Below, piece by piece: positions 45,150-55,728 of a DNA stretch of 64,000 nt (its first letter is position 1; every line of letters begins with the position of its first letter). The stretch is from Rhododendron vialii (lineage: Eukaryota > Streptophyta > Magnoliopsida > Ericales > Ericaceae). A program made the translations under genes and the position numbers. The notes under the pieces were generated by a model. It saw only the letters and a list, made by a program, of their open reading frames with translations, had not been told where the DNA came from and did no database searches. The DNA lies in the NCBI RefSeq assembly GCF_030253575.1, contig NC_080559.1, positions 11,773,501 through 11,837,500 on the forward strand. The letters are read 5' to 3'.

Positions 45150-45777
45150 AGTATCAAGAAGGTAGCAGAACCTTTTAGATTGGGTGATAAGAATGTAGAG
45201 CTGACAAGGGATGACGTTAAGCTGATTTTTGGAATTTCGTGGGGAGATGAAGACATGGTGGATAGAAACATGAAGAAAGAAGAAACTGATCGAATTAGCT
45301 CAAAGAAAGAAGAAACTGATCGAATTAGCTCAAAGACTGCAAATCAAGGAGGCAAGATTATCAACAACAATAAGGCAAAAAATCAAAGAATTGAAAAGTA
45401 GCAAGCAACAACAAGACATAGATGACGTTGCCAGATTACTTTGCTTATTTCTTTGTGTGACCTTGTTCTTCTCGACAACTGGAACAACAGCCAGTTGGTG
45501 CCACATTTGTTATATGGACAATCTCGAAAACGTTAAGAAGTATGACTGGACAGGAGCCATTAGAAATTATTTGCTCAAGTCCATTCACAAGAATCATAGA
45601 GATCTCAAAGAGTTGAGAGGAAGGATGTTCTGTGTTGTTATTGGTAATTAAAATATAAGCTAACACAACTATTTGAGTAAAAATTGCAATCACTTGCATT
45701 TTAACTTTGAAAATTGTTTTGTGCAGTTTTGGCTTTGTAAGCACACGAAACTCCTAGAAGAAAAAGCTTCCCAATGA
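45150..45777 (+). pseudogene. N-terminal part of a ULP-type/DUF1985-like transposon gene
   Basis: The first frame reads FRLGDKNVELTRDDVKLIFG (45165-45225). A frame change near 45390 leads to DIDDVARLLCLFLCVTLFF, then VKKYDWTGAIRNYL, a donor near 45645, and an acceptor (TTTTGTGCAG) followed by FWLCKHTKLLEEKAS and a stop at 45775-45777. This order is familiar from plant genes with a DUF1985-like domain that often end in a Ulp1 SUMO-protease domain and travel in Mutator-like elements. The protease domain is absent. A 30-bp exact tandem duplication (45271-45330) repeats KEETDRISSK. Frameshift and truncation make it a relic. Family call is from memory of the motif pattern. Confidence 0.5.
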
Positions 45778-45876
45778 AAGAGGAACTAGCACGTGAGTGT
45801 TGAACATTCAAAACAGAAGCATCACAATCATGCACATTGCCTAATGTAGAAAAAACTGCTAAGTTTGTCAACTCTA

Positions 45877-46450
45877 CCATGCATGATCCATGGGCAGCCT
45901 AAAATTTTTTTTCTTACTAACAGCTGTAACTCTTTCCTTATCATTTTTGGCAAAATCATACTCAAAGCCATGGTGAATCGCAAATTTTGTCAATGTATCC
46001 CGAAATTCTACAACTCCACTGACAAATTTCTGACTCACTTCCCTAATGAGCTCCTTCCATCCGGCAGATAACAAAACAGTCTCATCCATACAGGATTTTG
46101 GAACCAAGTCAATCTCTTCTTTATCCACATCCATCTTCCGATCCCTGCGTAAAATAGCCAAGTCTTGACCACCACGAATGCCAACATCACCAATACAAAC
46201 CTCTTGTTTAGTACAACCACTATTGCTTCCACCAGCATCAAATACCGAGACTCGTGCTCACTTAGATCCAATACTTAACATTAAATTGAACATGACATCT
46301 ATGTCATTATCGTTTAACAACATACAAAAACAATCACTTTCCAAACAATAAGAAAGCCCTATTTTTCCTGGTTTCAAATCACCCCACCTAACCATCAGTG
46401 TATCCAAGAATTGTGCGTAGAGGTATGGAACATCCTAATTCCACAGCTCT
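45877..46450 (-). pseudogene. MuDR-type transposase N-terminal fragment
   Basis: Read leftward: a PB1-like opening (MVRWGDLKPGKIGLSYCLES, then DIDVMFNLMLSIGS), a linker with two short Cys-containing segments, then FVSGVVEFRDTLTKFAIHHG followed by FEYDFAKNDKERVTAV. The last part is the plant MuDR DNA-binding/N-terminal domain that precedes the catalytic DDE core. A stop (TGA) and a frame change near 46255-46265 separate the PB1-like part from the rest, and the frame ends before the catalytic domain. It faces the ULP-type fragment at 45.15-45.78 kb, tail to tail. Confidence 0.6.
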
Positions 46451-46811
46451 CTCCACGATAGATACACAGCAAAATCAATGAATCCATCTGCAAATCAATT
46501 AACATAGGTATCTATGAACAATATTAAGTGGGAAAAATATGTAAACTCTTAAATGCAAACTATCAACTGTTACATATGTGAACAATAAAACACTAAACTA
46601 TTTACAATGTTAATTGACCACAAATTAGTAATTAAGGACAAAATCGTAGTTTATCACATAACGACATACAATTCGGCATAAACATACGTTGTAGCTTTAA
46701 AAAAATTGATTCAAAGACAAAATCGAAGCACATTACTATTGCTCAAACGTTATTAATTAACACAGATAGTATATCGCATAAGCATATCCAAAACTTCACA
46801 AATCTTTGAAA

Positions 46812-47240
46812 ATAGTAAAGGCACATTACTACCCACAAAACATCGAAAACAAAAAATGAAAGAAATCGAACACATGAGCCAATCAATCTCGCTAATCTCT
46901 CGTCTCAAATCAAGCTCGCTAATCTCGCTAATCAATCTCGTTAATCTACTCTCAAATCAATCTCGCTAATCATATCAGAAATCGCAGTAATTCTCAAAGC
47001 AGATCACCGATTGAAACAATCATCTTGCTAATCTAAGCACATTACTATATATCCATAAAACATCAAAACAAAAAATGAAAGAAATCAAACACAAGAGCCA
47101 ATCAATCTCGCTAATCTCTTGTCTCAATCAAGCTCGCTAATCAATCTTGTTAATCTACTCTCAAATCAATCTCGGTAATCAGAAAACATACCAGAAATCT
47201 CAGTAATTGTCGAAGCAAATCACCGATTGAAACACAATCT
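46812..47240 (+). repeat. ~215-bp tandem duplication
   Basis: Two copies share 'cacattacta', 'aaaatgaaagaaatc', 'agccaatcaatctcgctaat' and 'caccgattgaaaca'. Inside each copy CTCGCTAATC is itself repeated. No gene. Confidence 0.8.
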
Positions 47241-47244
47241 CAAT

Positions 47245-47246
<2 letters not shown>

Positions 47247-47292
<46 letters not shown>
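47247..47292 (+). repeat. (CT)n microsatellite
   Basis: About 22 CT units. Confidence 0.95.
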
Positions 47293-47295
<3 letters not shown>

Positions 47296-47399
47296 ACTAT
47301 CACTTGAATGGCAAGTAATCTACAAATGTGAAATTTAGGACCGGCTTGGCATTTTCGCAATTCTGGACCAACTTGCAATCTGACCACCCGATGATATGG

Positions 47400-48290
47400 A
47401 TGATTTGATGTTGGATTTTGAAAATTTTTGCGAGCCCGAAAAACTTTACGCCGAGCGCTCCCTACCCCGACTGTTACTCAAACTGTCCCTATTATCCAAC
47501 CGGTCGTGCAAAAGATTGTGGCTCTGGCAAACGCCAAAAAACAAGTCAACAAATTGTATTTTTATTATTTTTTAGAATACAAGAATATGATTGTGGACAA
47601 CAGCGAGTGCTACGGCTCTGCTTTTCTCATCACTATAAGAGGTACATATTGTAATATGCCACCACTATGTGGTACATGAGGCAGAATTCGCCTGAAAGAG
47701 AGGAAAGGGTGAAGAAGTACGTGACTCAACTAAGGCCTTCGGTATGAAAACGAAGCTTTTGGCAAACATAATGTTGGCGTCCTTCCAAGCATACGTCGAA
47801 GGTACAGTGTACAAGGCCAAACTTCTAGTCTCAGTTGAGGACACAGATATGGCTGTCATGAACCCTGCTCGAGTTCAAGACCAAAATCCCCCCGCCCGGG
47901 AGATTTCTGCTACACTGTGGGCCAACCGGGGCTTAAATTTACCAAGCGATGGGGGGCAATATCAAGGCCCTCTATCTACTCGGAGGATCAAGAAGAAAAT
48001 TACAAAAGTATCATTTTGCCCGACTACCATTTTATGGAGGCGGACATGGCATCAGGGCCCGAATTTTCCAAAGCCCCGGTGCTCAGTGTCAAGGCAAGGG
48101 TTATGGGGAATGTTAACATCAAGGCTGGGTGTAGAGGATGATGAGGATATTGCTACCACTACCATCATCCTACCTTCCGTTTACTTGAAGAGGGCACTGG
48201 AGCTTGCGAAAACTATCCTAGAGAGAGGCCGCCCCAAACACCCAACGTGCAGAGAGCTCATGAACCCTCCCGAAAAAAATGAAACATAGT
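47400..48290 (+). pseudogene. Unidentified decayed protein-coding sequence
   Basis: Coding character is seen in several linked frames: TVPIIQPVVQKIVALANAKK (about 47470-47540), then YKSIILPDYHFMEADMASG and APVLSVKARVMGNVNIKAG (about 47995-48130), then DEDIATTTIILPSVYLKRAL and RPKHPTCRELMNPPE (48140-48275). Frames change at least twice and stops intervene, so it is broken. The last part occurs again, inverted, at 48305-48789, where the same peptides are recognisable with substitutions. That shows the sequence was a real protein before or after duplication. I do not recognise the family. A captured host gene, a transposon protein or an endogenised virus-derived gene are all possible. Confidence 0.4.
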
Positions 48291-48789
48291 TTACACCAAC
48301 ATATGAAACATATGTTTCATTTTTCTTGGGAGCCCAGTTCATGAGTTCTTTGCATGTGAGGTGTTTGGGGCGGCCGCCCTCTGGGATGGTTTTGGCAAGC
48401 TGCAGTGCCTTCTTCAAGTAAACGGAAGGCAGGATGTTTGGGGCGGTCGCCCTCTGGGATGGTTTTGGCAAGCTGTAGTGCCTTCTTCAAGTAAACGGAA
48501 GGCAGGATGATGGTAGTGGTAGCAACATCTTCATCATCGTCCGCACCTAGCCTTGATGTTACCATTCTCATCACCCTCGCCCTCACACTGAGCACCGAGG
48601 CTCCGAAAAATCCAAGCCCGGATGCCATGTCCGCCTCCATGAGATGGTAGTCGGGTAGAATAATACTCTTGCAACTTTTTTCCAAATCGTCGGAATAGAC
48701 AGAAGGCCTTGATAATCCCCCGCCCCTCAACCACCACCACCCCCCATCGCTTGGTAAATTTCACCCCTGGTTGGCCCCCAGTGTAGCAG
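47907..48789. repeat. Large imperfect palindrome (arms ~390 and ~485 bp)
   Basis: The left arm starts CTGCTACACTGTGGGCCAAC and the right arm ends with its inverse (GTTGGCCCCCAGTGTAGCAG). Matching runs through 'aaatttaccaagcgatgggg', 'atggaggcggacatggcatc' and 'ccttccgtttacttgaag'. The centre is near 48295-48310 (ATGAAACATATGTTTCAT). Identity is roughly four-fifths by eye. The right arm has an exact-looking 73-bp tandem duplication (48364-48436, 48437-48509; two differences seen) that is absent from the left arm. Confidence 0.85.
48364..48509 (+). repeat. 73-bp tandem duplication, two units
   Basis: Each unit starts TTTGGGGCGG and ends GGAAGGCAGGATG, with C/T differences at two positions. It lies in the right arm of the palindrome. 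Confidence 0.9.
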
Positions 48790-50707
48790 AATTCCACCGC
48801 CCGCCATTTGAAATATAAGAAAAAAGAAATATGTAGCTAACTTTTGAAATGATAGTAATTGGATTGAATGTTGGTTGTAGGGCGGATTGTGATTTTGTTG
48901 TGTTCGAATATTTCTATCATTTGAGACTGTTTTGTTTGAATCTTTGATTGGAGTGTATGGGTCTGCTCTTCGCTTTAATTTTTTGTGTTATTCTGACAAT
49001 TTGTAGGGTAATTTTTGATTTCTTGATCTCATGAAATCATAATTTTTTTAAAAAAAAAAGCTCCACTCCTTTTTTTTTTCCTCTATATTTTCATAGTGCT
49101 TATGCGAAAGAAAGAGTATAAAAGTTTTAAGGTGGGATCCGGCTTTTTTTTTCCCCCTTTTCTTTGTATTGCATTCAAAAGGACTTTACAGTGTGAAAAA
49201 TGCTCTAATTTCCACAATACTTTATTTGGATAAGATGAAAATAAGGTTATTCTAGTTACAACCAAAGAATTGAAAAGAAAGTGGATTCTCTTCAATAACT
49301 GTCTCCATTAGTTGCGGGAGTTCTTTCACAAGTGTGTATGCCATAAAAATGTGTTCCAGAAAAGATACTCCCAACATAGTGAAAAATATAGACTTCAGCA
49401 TCAACAAAAACCATACCCTTTCACTCTGAGCCTCTGGAATATTAGAAATTCTCCTTTCGAAGATCATCCCTCAACGCCCATGCCATGCAACCAAGTTTTT
49501 TATGTCAAACTACCTTGAATATGTGATTCAGGATTGGACCATTTTTCCTGCCTTGTTTGCCCTACCCTTCTGAGATTGTTGACATGCCGTCATGATTATT
49601 ACTCCGTATAATACTAGAAGAGTAGAACAAAGAAAGAGAACTTCAAGGGAGAGGTATCTACAACATGACAAGTTCTTTTTCTTCTTTTTCTGGGTGCCAA
49701 TGGAGAAACTTTTGGAAAAACTCCAGATCCGCATTCATTCCACGGCGCAGATACACATAACATTCCACCTGTATGGACGTTTACGGAGCCCGTTGATGTA
49801 TCTCTACTACTGACTGAAATGTTGTCATCCAAGCAATGTTTTGAACTTTCAGCATACACATTTTCGTTCCTTTCTCCAAGACATGCTTGCTGGTATGAAT
49901 AACTGGTTATTGAAGGACATTCTCTAGGCGACGAGAAGAGATCACTAAAGAGGTCATTGTAATTATCTTCCCTCGTGTCTCAAAGTAGCAGCAGAAATTG
50001 ACTATACAAAACTCTCACTGTGTCAAGTTGTTATAATTAGGACTCTCTCTATATCACAATCAATAGATATAGTCATAAGAAAAAGATGGCTAGTTTTTAG
50101 CAGAAAACTTGAATTGAAACAACGAACAGAGATTTGCGAACCATCAACAATGAGGGATGAGGCAATACATCTAGAATTTTAAGGGATCATAAAGGGAGGG
50201 ATATGGCCACAAGTTACAACCTATTACCTACAGGTCGACCCATCCATACATACTTAGAAAGTATAAGATAAGAAAACATCAAAACACTTTATATAAAGTA
50301 TAAACCATATCCTGAAATTATTAAGTATGATATGATACAGGGCTATCTTCACCTGCACAAATATTTGTTAACCTACCAATGCAAATGGTATTATTAGAGG
50401 ACTTGACACCATTACATCGTTTGAACTCAAGTTTTGACATATTTTCTTGGTCATAAGTAAGTAATGATATACGAACATATAATGACATAGATTTATATAC
50501 AAAATAATAAGGTTGAATTACGACGTTTACTATGAAACAAAACACCCATCAAAATGACTTCCAATTGTACAAGTGTGGCTGCAAAAATTATTTCTAATTA
50601 ATAGCTATAGAGGATGGTACAACACTCTATTGTTAGCATCTCTAAGGACGTGTAGGAGAATATCTACATATGAGAATACTGAAAATACAAGTTGATTCTC
50701 AACTCAT
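48790..50707. other. Spacer; unrecognised minus-strand coding-like pieces
   Basis: Minus-strand frames at 49252-49467 (contains FMAYTLVKELPQLMETVIEE) and 49614-49859 (contains KHCLDDNISVSSRDTSTG and APWNECGSGVFPK) have protein-like composition and may be two exons of a decayed gene. I cannot name a family. 49860-50707 shows no gene and probably includes the UGT 3' region. Confidence 0.3.
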
Positions 50708-52189
50708 CTATTCTCCCTTTGCCAACCTCTCCTTCTTTAGAGCTAAAAGATCCTCAATCAGAAGATCAAAATTCCCATAAGAAGATCCGCCTTCACTCAT
50801 AGCCAACCTAGCCAGTTTACTGATTCTGCTCACCCGCTCCCTCATCTCTTTCACCAATTCACTACCACCCATCAATCGAGACACAACTGCCGCCACACGG
50901 TTTCTCTTCACCAAGGCTCCAGCCTGCTCCTCCTCTCCCCACTTCAACCCAGTGTCGACACCAATCCCGAAACCAATTTTCAACTGCCTCAAAAGGAAAT
51001 TTGCATTATAGAACTGCTCCCCAAAGAGCGGCCACGTTATCATTGGTACACCAGAACTCAGTGCTTCCAACACCGAGTTCCAACCACAGTGAGTCATGAA
51101 CCCACCCACCGCCAGGTGGTTAAGGATCAGTAGCTGTGGGGCCCAACCCCTAATGACAAGGCCACGGCCCTTTACTCTCTCCTCCAAATCCTGAATAGCA
51201 AGCCCATCACCAAAACCATCCTTGATAACCCATATGAAAGAACAATTTGAAGCTTCAAGGCCCAAACCAATCTCAACAAGCTGCGACTCAGCAAAAGCAC
51301 AGAGACTCCCAAAAGAAATATAGATCACTGAGTTTGGTTCTTTTGAATCCAGCCATGCAAGGCAGTGGTCCTTATCAATGGAAGCTTTGTTACCTCTCTC
51401 GGCCATGTCCACATCCTTCTCATTACATAGTGAGACCGGTCCAACCGTCCATATCTTCTTACCACTTATCTTCTTAAAGTGTTCTACGTACTCTGGTTCA
51501 ATCTCATAGACAGAATTGGCCACAACTCCATAGGTGTTACGTTCAGCTTCAACGAATTGGATGAAAAATTCTTGCAGACCCAAGTTGCGAAAGAAACGTC
51601 CAGGCATCTGAGACATTGTAATGTGTACCCGGTCCGGCAATCCCGGGACCAAGAAAGGCATCCAATCATTACTTACTCCCTCATATGGCTTGTATTTACT
51701 GACACTGTCCGTAACACAAAGAGAAAAACAACAAGTCCCGTGGAAGACTATTCGCGGGATATCGTACTTTTTGGCAATTTGGGCCGTCCACGGGATGTTT
51801 AGATCTGATATGATTGCATCTGGTTGGTATTGATGAACAAGATCATCACCCTGCGGTTGGAGCATCATCACGGCTCTGCTGAAACTGTTCGACAAGAGTC
51901 TGGATGGTAGGGAGTCAAGGTTCTCACAATTTTGAGGCAAGCCAGCCATGTCAGAGGGGAATTTGAGGATGTGAACGTTAATGTCAACATTACCACTTTG
52001 TCTGTCGCGGTCAATGATGGATTGGAAGCGGGAGAAGTTGCATGGGGTGGTGACTATGGTGGTTTTTACGCCGCGTGTGGCGACTAGCCTTGCCATATCT
52101 AGCATGGGAATTTGATGGCCTGGAGACATGAAGGGAAAGAAGAATACATGGAGCTGCTGCTGGTTGTGGGGTGCTGTTTTTTCTGCCAT
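50708..52189 (-). CDS. UDP-glycosyltransferase, UGT73 type (493 aa, intronless)
   Basis: Family 1 plant glycosyltransferases move a sugar from a UDP-sugar to a small acceptor such as a flavonoid, coumarin or triterpenoid in the cytosol. The catalytic His is His25 in FMSPGHQIPMLDMARL, a sequence typical of UGT73. The partner Asp is likely in IISDLNIPW (about residue 125). The 44-residue PSPG box spans residues 349-392 (WAPQLLILNH...HCGWNS...FGEQ); its final Gln is usual for UDP-glucose users. Length is normal for the family. I start at ATG 52189 (MAEKTAPHNQQQ) because the 24 residues before it in the open frame resemble no UGT N-terminus. No stop or frameshift. Acceptor cannot be predicted from sequence. 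Neighbours are unrelated TE scraps, so no cluster is indicated. Confidence 0.93.
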   Translation of the reverse strand: MAEKTAPHNQQQLHVFFFPFMSPGHQIPMLDMARLVATRGVKTTIVTTPCNFSRFQSIIDRDRQSGNVDINVHILKFPSDMAGLPQNCENLDSLPSRLLSNSFSRAVMMLQPQGDDLVHQYQPDAIISDLNIPWTAQIAKKYDIPRIVFHGTCCFSLCVTDSVSKYKPYEGVSNDWMPFLVPGLPDRVHITMSQMPGRFFRNLGLQEFFIQFVEAERNTYGVVANSVYEIEPEYVEHFKKISGKKIWTVGPVSLCNEKDVDMAERGNKASIDKDHCLAWLDSKEPNSVIYISFGSLCAFAESQLVEIGLGLEASNCSFIWVIKDGFGDGLAIQDLEERVKGRGLVIRGWAPQLLILNHLAVGGFMTHCGWNSVLEALSSGVPMITWPLFGEQFYNANFLLRQLKIGFGIGVDTGLKWGEEEQAGALVKRNRVAAVVSRLMGGSELVKEMRERVSRISKLARLAMSEGGSSYGNFDLLIEDLLALKKERLAKGE

Positions 52190-53100
52190 GGCAATAAGGC
52201 ATATACAAGAGAGATGCCTGATGAAGGAACTCTCGACCAAGTACAAATCAAGCGTGCTCACTTCTGCCTACTGGTAAGAAAACCATACATAGGGGTATAA
52301 ACAGAAATCAAAATAGTTGGGAGCTGCCACTGCGTTGATTTTTAAAACCGGCCAACTGAACAAATAAAACAAGAGTTTAGAGTCTGCAAATAAACTGACA
52401 AGCAAAATACAACACAAAATATCTAATCAAACAAAAGAGACAATATGAAATGGCACATTAAACTAGCTAATAATGTTACATTTGGGAGTAAGAGAAATTG
52501 AGCAGCAATAGGAACCTAGAAAGAAAGAAACAAAAAAAGGCAACCTGAGCAGTTGACATAATGAAGATAACATTATTGGGTTTCATTTTCATTGCAAAGG
52601 AGAATATTTGTAATAACACCTTACAGGTTCAAAACTTTTCAAATTGGGTTTCTGTTTCGTTGCTGAGAACTGATTGGTGGTTTGTGGCTCTGGGACAGTG
52701 GCGCCCTAAATTTACCAATGTTACAAGGTGCTCAATTGAATGTCTTTTGTCATGATGACCAAGTGGATGAAACTTGAGAGAGTGTTGTATGAGCTTCCTT
52801 CGCCCTTTTCTAATGTTTAATATCCACGTGCTCGATATAAAAGTTCCAACCTATCAAATGTCTTCGTGCTTAGATTTAGTTACTTCAAGAAAGAAACAAA
52901 GGTGTTGTGATTCGCGACAAACAGTGCATAAAGGACATCCCAAAATCTGAGTTTCGGTAATTTCTTTGCATAAAGGACATCCCAAAGAAACGACGGTGTT
53001 GTAATTTCTGTTTGAACCTAATTTTAAAAAATATATATATTCCCGCATAAATTAGTTTCGTTGGCGGGGGTGATCAATAGTTTCGTAATTCATTTTAGTT
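52190..53100. other. UGT upstream region
   Basis: No gene. No convincing minus-strand TATA box within 150 bp of the start. A phrase 'gcataaaggacatcccaaa' is repeated at about 52926 and 52970. Part of this stretch probably belongs to the Helitron ending at 53148. Confidence 0.4.
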
Positions 53101-53148
53101 GTGTTCAAAATGCGTTGCGCCATGCCTTCAGGCATAGGCAAACCCTAG
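53090..53148 (+). mobile_element. Helitron 3' terminus, plus orientation
   Basis: TTTTAGTTGTGTTCAAAATG, then GCGTTGCGCCATGCC, TTCA, GGCATAGGC, then AAACC and CTAG (53145-53148) followed by T. The last ~55 bp match the minus-strand end at 10733 (TTTAGTTGTATTC, GTTGCGCCGTGCCTTCAGGC). Hairpin, spacer and CTAG|T are the standard Helitron 3' end. The element extends leftward; its 5' TC end was not found and may be anywhere up to the UGT. Confidence 0.7.
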
Positions 53149-53319
53149 TATATATATACACTACAATAATTACACATTAGTCCACATCAATTCCAATCGG
53201 CCTCCACGATCAAAGCCCTAACTCCAACTCCAGGCCTGACTTCGCCGAACTCCTCTCTCCGTCACATCGCCTGACTTCGCCTCTATGTCTCTCTCTCGCC
53301 TCTCTCCTTCTCGTCTCTC

Positions 53320-53354
<35 letters not shown>

Positions 53355-53726
53355 ATGGCTTCTCTTTGGTCTCTCTTTCGTCTGCCTCTCCTCTCTCTCA
53401 CTTGGAAGTTGAAAGGCACGAGCAAACCCTAGTATATATATACACTACAATAATTACACATTAGTCCACATCAATTCCAATCGGCCTCCACGATCGAAGC
53501 CCTAACTCCAACTCCAGGCCTGACTTTGCCGAACTCCTCTCTCTGTCACGTCGCCTGACTTCGCCAGTATGTCTCTCTCTCACCTCTCTCTCTCGCCTCT
53601 CTCCCTCTCATCTCTCTTCTCTCTCTCTCGCGTCTCTATTTTCTCTCTGTTATGGCGTCTCTTTGGTCTCTCTGCTCTGCTCTGCTCTCTCGTCTGCCTC
53701 TCCTCTCTCTCGCTTGGAAGTTGAAA
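53138..53726 (+). repeat. ~284-bp tandem duplication next to the Helitron end
   Basis: Both units start GCAAACCCTAGTATATATA and run through 'caattccaatcggcctccac' and 'cctaactccaactccaggcc' into CT-rich sequence, ending CTTGGAAGTTGAAA. The first unit begins inside the Helitron terminus, so the last ~11 bases of the Helitron end are duplicated as well. The second unit differs by a few substitutions and by CT-tract length. Confidence 0.85.
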
Positions 53727-54549
53727 GTTGGAACATTGATTATGGTTTGTAAAAAAAACAAAAACCGCCGAATTGCTTGACGTCGCCTAGGCGGCTCGGC
53801 ACTTGGAGGTGGGTCTCCGCCCAACTACCGCCAAACGCCATTTAGAATACTGGATTTTAACAAGCATACATCAGATAACTAACAATATACATCAGATAAC
53901 TAAAACAAGAATGGGAATCTATAGGGCTTACTCAATTCATGACACAATCTTAAGTTTGAGTAAAAACCTTCGAAATTTAAGCCAAGGAAAAAGCGTGTCC
54001 CTTCCCTTAAGCTTAAATTTCGTAATAGTTCTTCGGTACAAATTTACCACTTCATCAGCCATAAATAACCCTTTAATAACTTGTATGCTTAGACCAGAAT
54101 TTCCCACTGGACTGGTTGAAGCTTTTACTCAATTTATTACCCAAATCACTTAAAGATTACGCAATTCCCAGACTTGTTCATAAGAACACGAGTGCGCTGC
54201 AGTTAAGAACGGCCCCAATAGTTTGTCAACCCAGTCAAGTGTACAAACCCTAGAATTCACATAAACTGAGCATAATGGATGTAAATAATTAGCGTAAACA
54301 GAGCTCTGTAGCAATAGAATACCTAGAATTAGCTTAAAGTGGAACCCTTTCGCACAGCAGTAGACGCCATCGCCATCGTGTCGATCATCTACATTTGCAC
54401 AAACAGTGAGAGATGATAAGCTTTTGTTGACCGCAAAAAATTTTGAGTCCCTCCCTCCTCATCCCTTATGGCATTTTTTTGTTGCCTCAAAAAGAAATTG
54501 CCCTGTTTGCGCTTTCTTTTGGAAATTGTGTTTAATTTACTTAACCAAC
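53727..54549. other. Intergenic, no gene seen
   Basis: Includes a GC-rich scrap with 'cgtcgcctaggcggctcgg' at about 53780-53830, a phrase common in plant repeats. No gene. Confidence 0.4.
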
Positions 54550-54705
54550 CTGTATAAACGAGCGGAGCTTTTGCGAGTTGAGCATTGGATTTCACTCGTT
54601 TAGTAAATGAGTCTAAAATTTAAGCTCCAGTTTGGCTCGATATCTATACGAGTGAGCCGAGCCACGAACTGTTCGCAAGCAGCTTGATTCGTTTGCAGCT
54701 TTACT
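54550..54705. mobile_element. Worn hAT-like MITE of the GAGCC family
   Basis: Contains 'taaacgagcggagc', 'ctcgtttagtaaatgag' and 'gtgagccgagcc'. Both ends are eroded and no TSD is visible. Confidence 0.45.
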
Positions 54706-55725
54706 TCTCCTAGTGCAGTCCCCGTAAAGCACATTGTAGTGTAGCATCCGAGCCGTCTATCTGTGTATGAGTGTGCTTTTCTGTAGCAAAGCACATTGTA
54801 GGATAAATGGATAAAAAAAATTTTAACTCTACAATGTAAAAAACTCTAAAATCACTTCTTCCTCCCTTTATATATAGTAGTATAGATAGATAAATGTTCC
54901 GAAAAGGTTTATACTCCTACCTATTTTGACTTGAAGGGTAAAAAGAAAATATAAAAATATGATAAGCGCAATGATGATGGATACTCTTATTTGATACATA
55001 AGTTGGAATTCCTAAAAGCAACCATAAAATGGGGGTGCAGAGAGTACATCATTTTTAAATATCAATCGAAAAAGACAACCGTACGATGTCTCACATTGCT
55101 CGGTGAAAGTAGAGTTGTGGTCTATATATATGAGACCAAGAACCCTCCTATTGTACAAGGCTTTTTCTTGGGGCAACTAATGTTGGGGCAACTAATGACA
55201 AACAAATCCGTGCGTTGGCCATGTGGACATATGGTATGGGACAATGTGTTGCACGTGGCGGACAATATTGTACTAGGCAGAGGATAGTCGTTACACTACA
55301 TATTACACCGGCAAATGTATGGCAAAAACGAAATAGCTGGCAGGAGGAAAAAAAAAAAAACTTGTACCAACACTTTTTGCACTTTTGGAAAAAGTGGACG
55401 TTTTGTCCTTATTTCAATTATTTTCGCGTTTGTTAATATCACGCCAAATTTTTGTGAATTATTGATTCGTCTCAACGAGATGAATTGAAAATATAAAAAA
55501 AAAATTACTTTTACCCAAATATTTTGAAAAATAATCACTTTTAAGCAAAAACAAGTTGGACTTTTTTTCAACATATAGGAGAATACAAGTATAAAAATTA
55601 CATGGAACTTGAAACAAACGTTGTAAGCCGAACTCAGCTACTAGTCTTATTACAGGGGGAGGGGGAGGAATAATCTCAAACAATTTCACAATCACTATAA
55701 GCTAAAAATCCAATTACTAGTCTCG
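54706..55725. other. Intergenic with a foldback-family fragment
   Basis: At 55380-55560 lies a partial copy of the AT-rich foldback family ('tattgattcgtctcaacgag', 'aaaaataatcacttttaagc'). The rest shows no recognisable gene. Confidence 0.4.
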
Positions 55726-55728
55726 TTA

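Noticed and set aside
52190..52261. 24-residue N-terminal extension of the UGT
   Set aside because: In frame but unlike any UGT N-terminus; the internal ATG gives the standard family length and start.
53210..53824. Minus-strand arginine/glutamate-rich frames
   Set aside because: Produced by CT-rich simple sequence inside the 284-bp tandem duplication.
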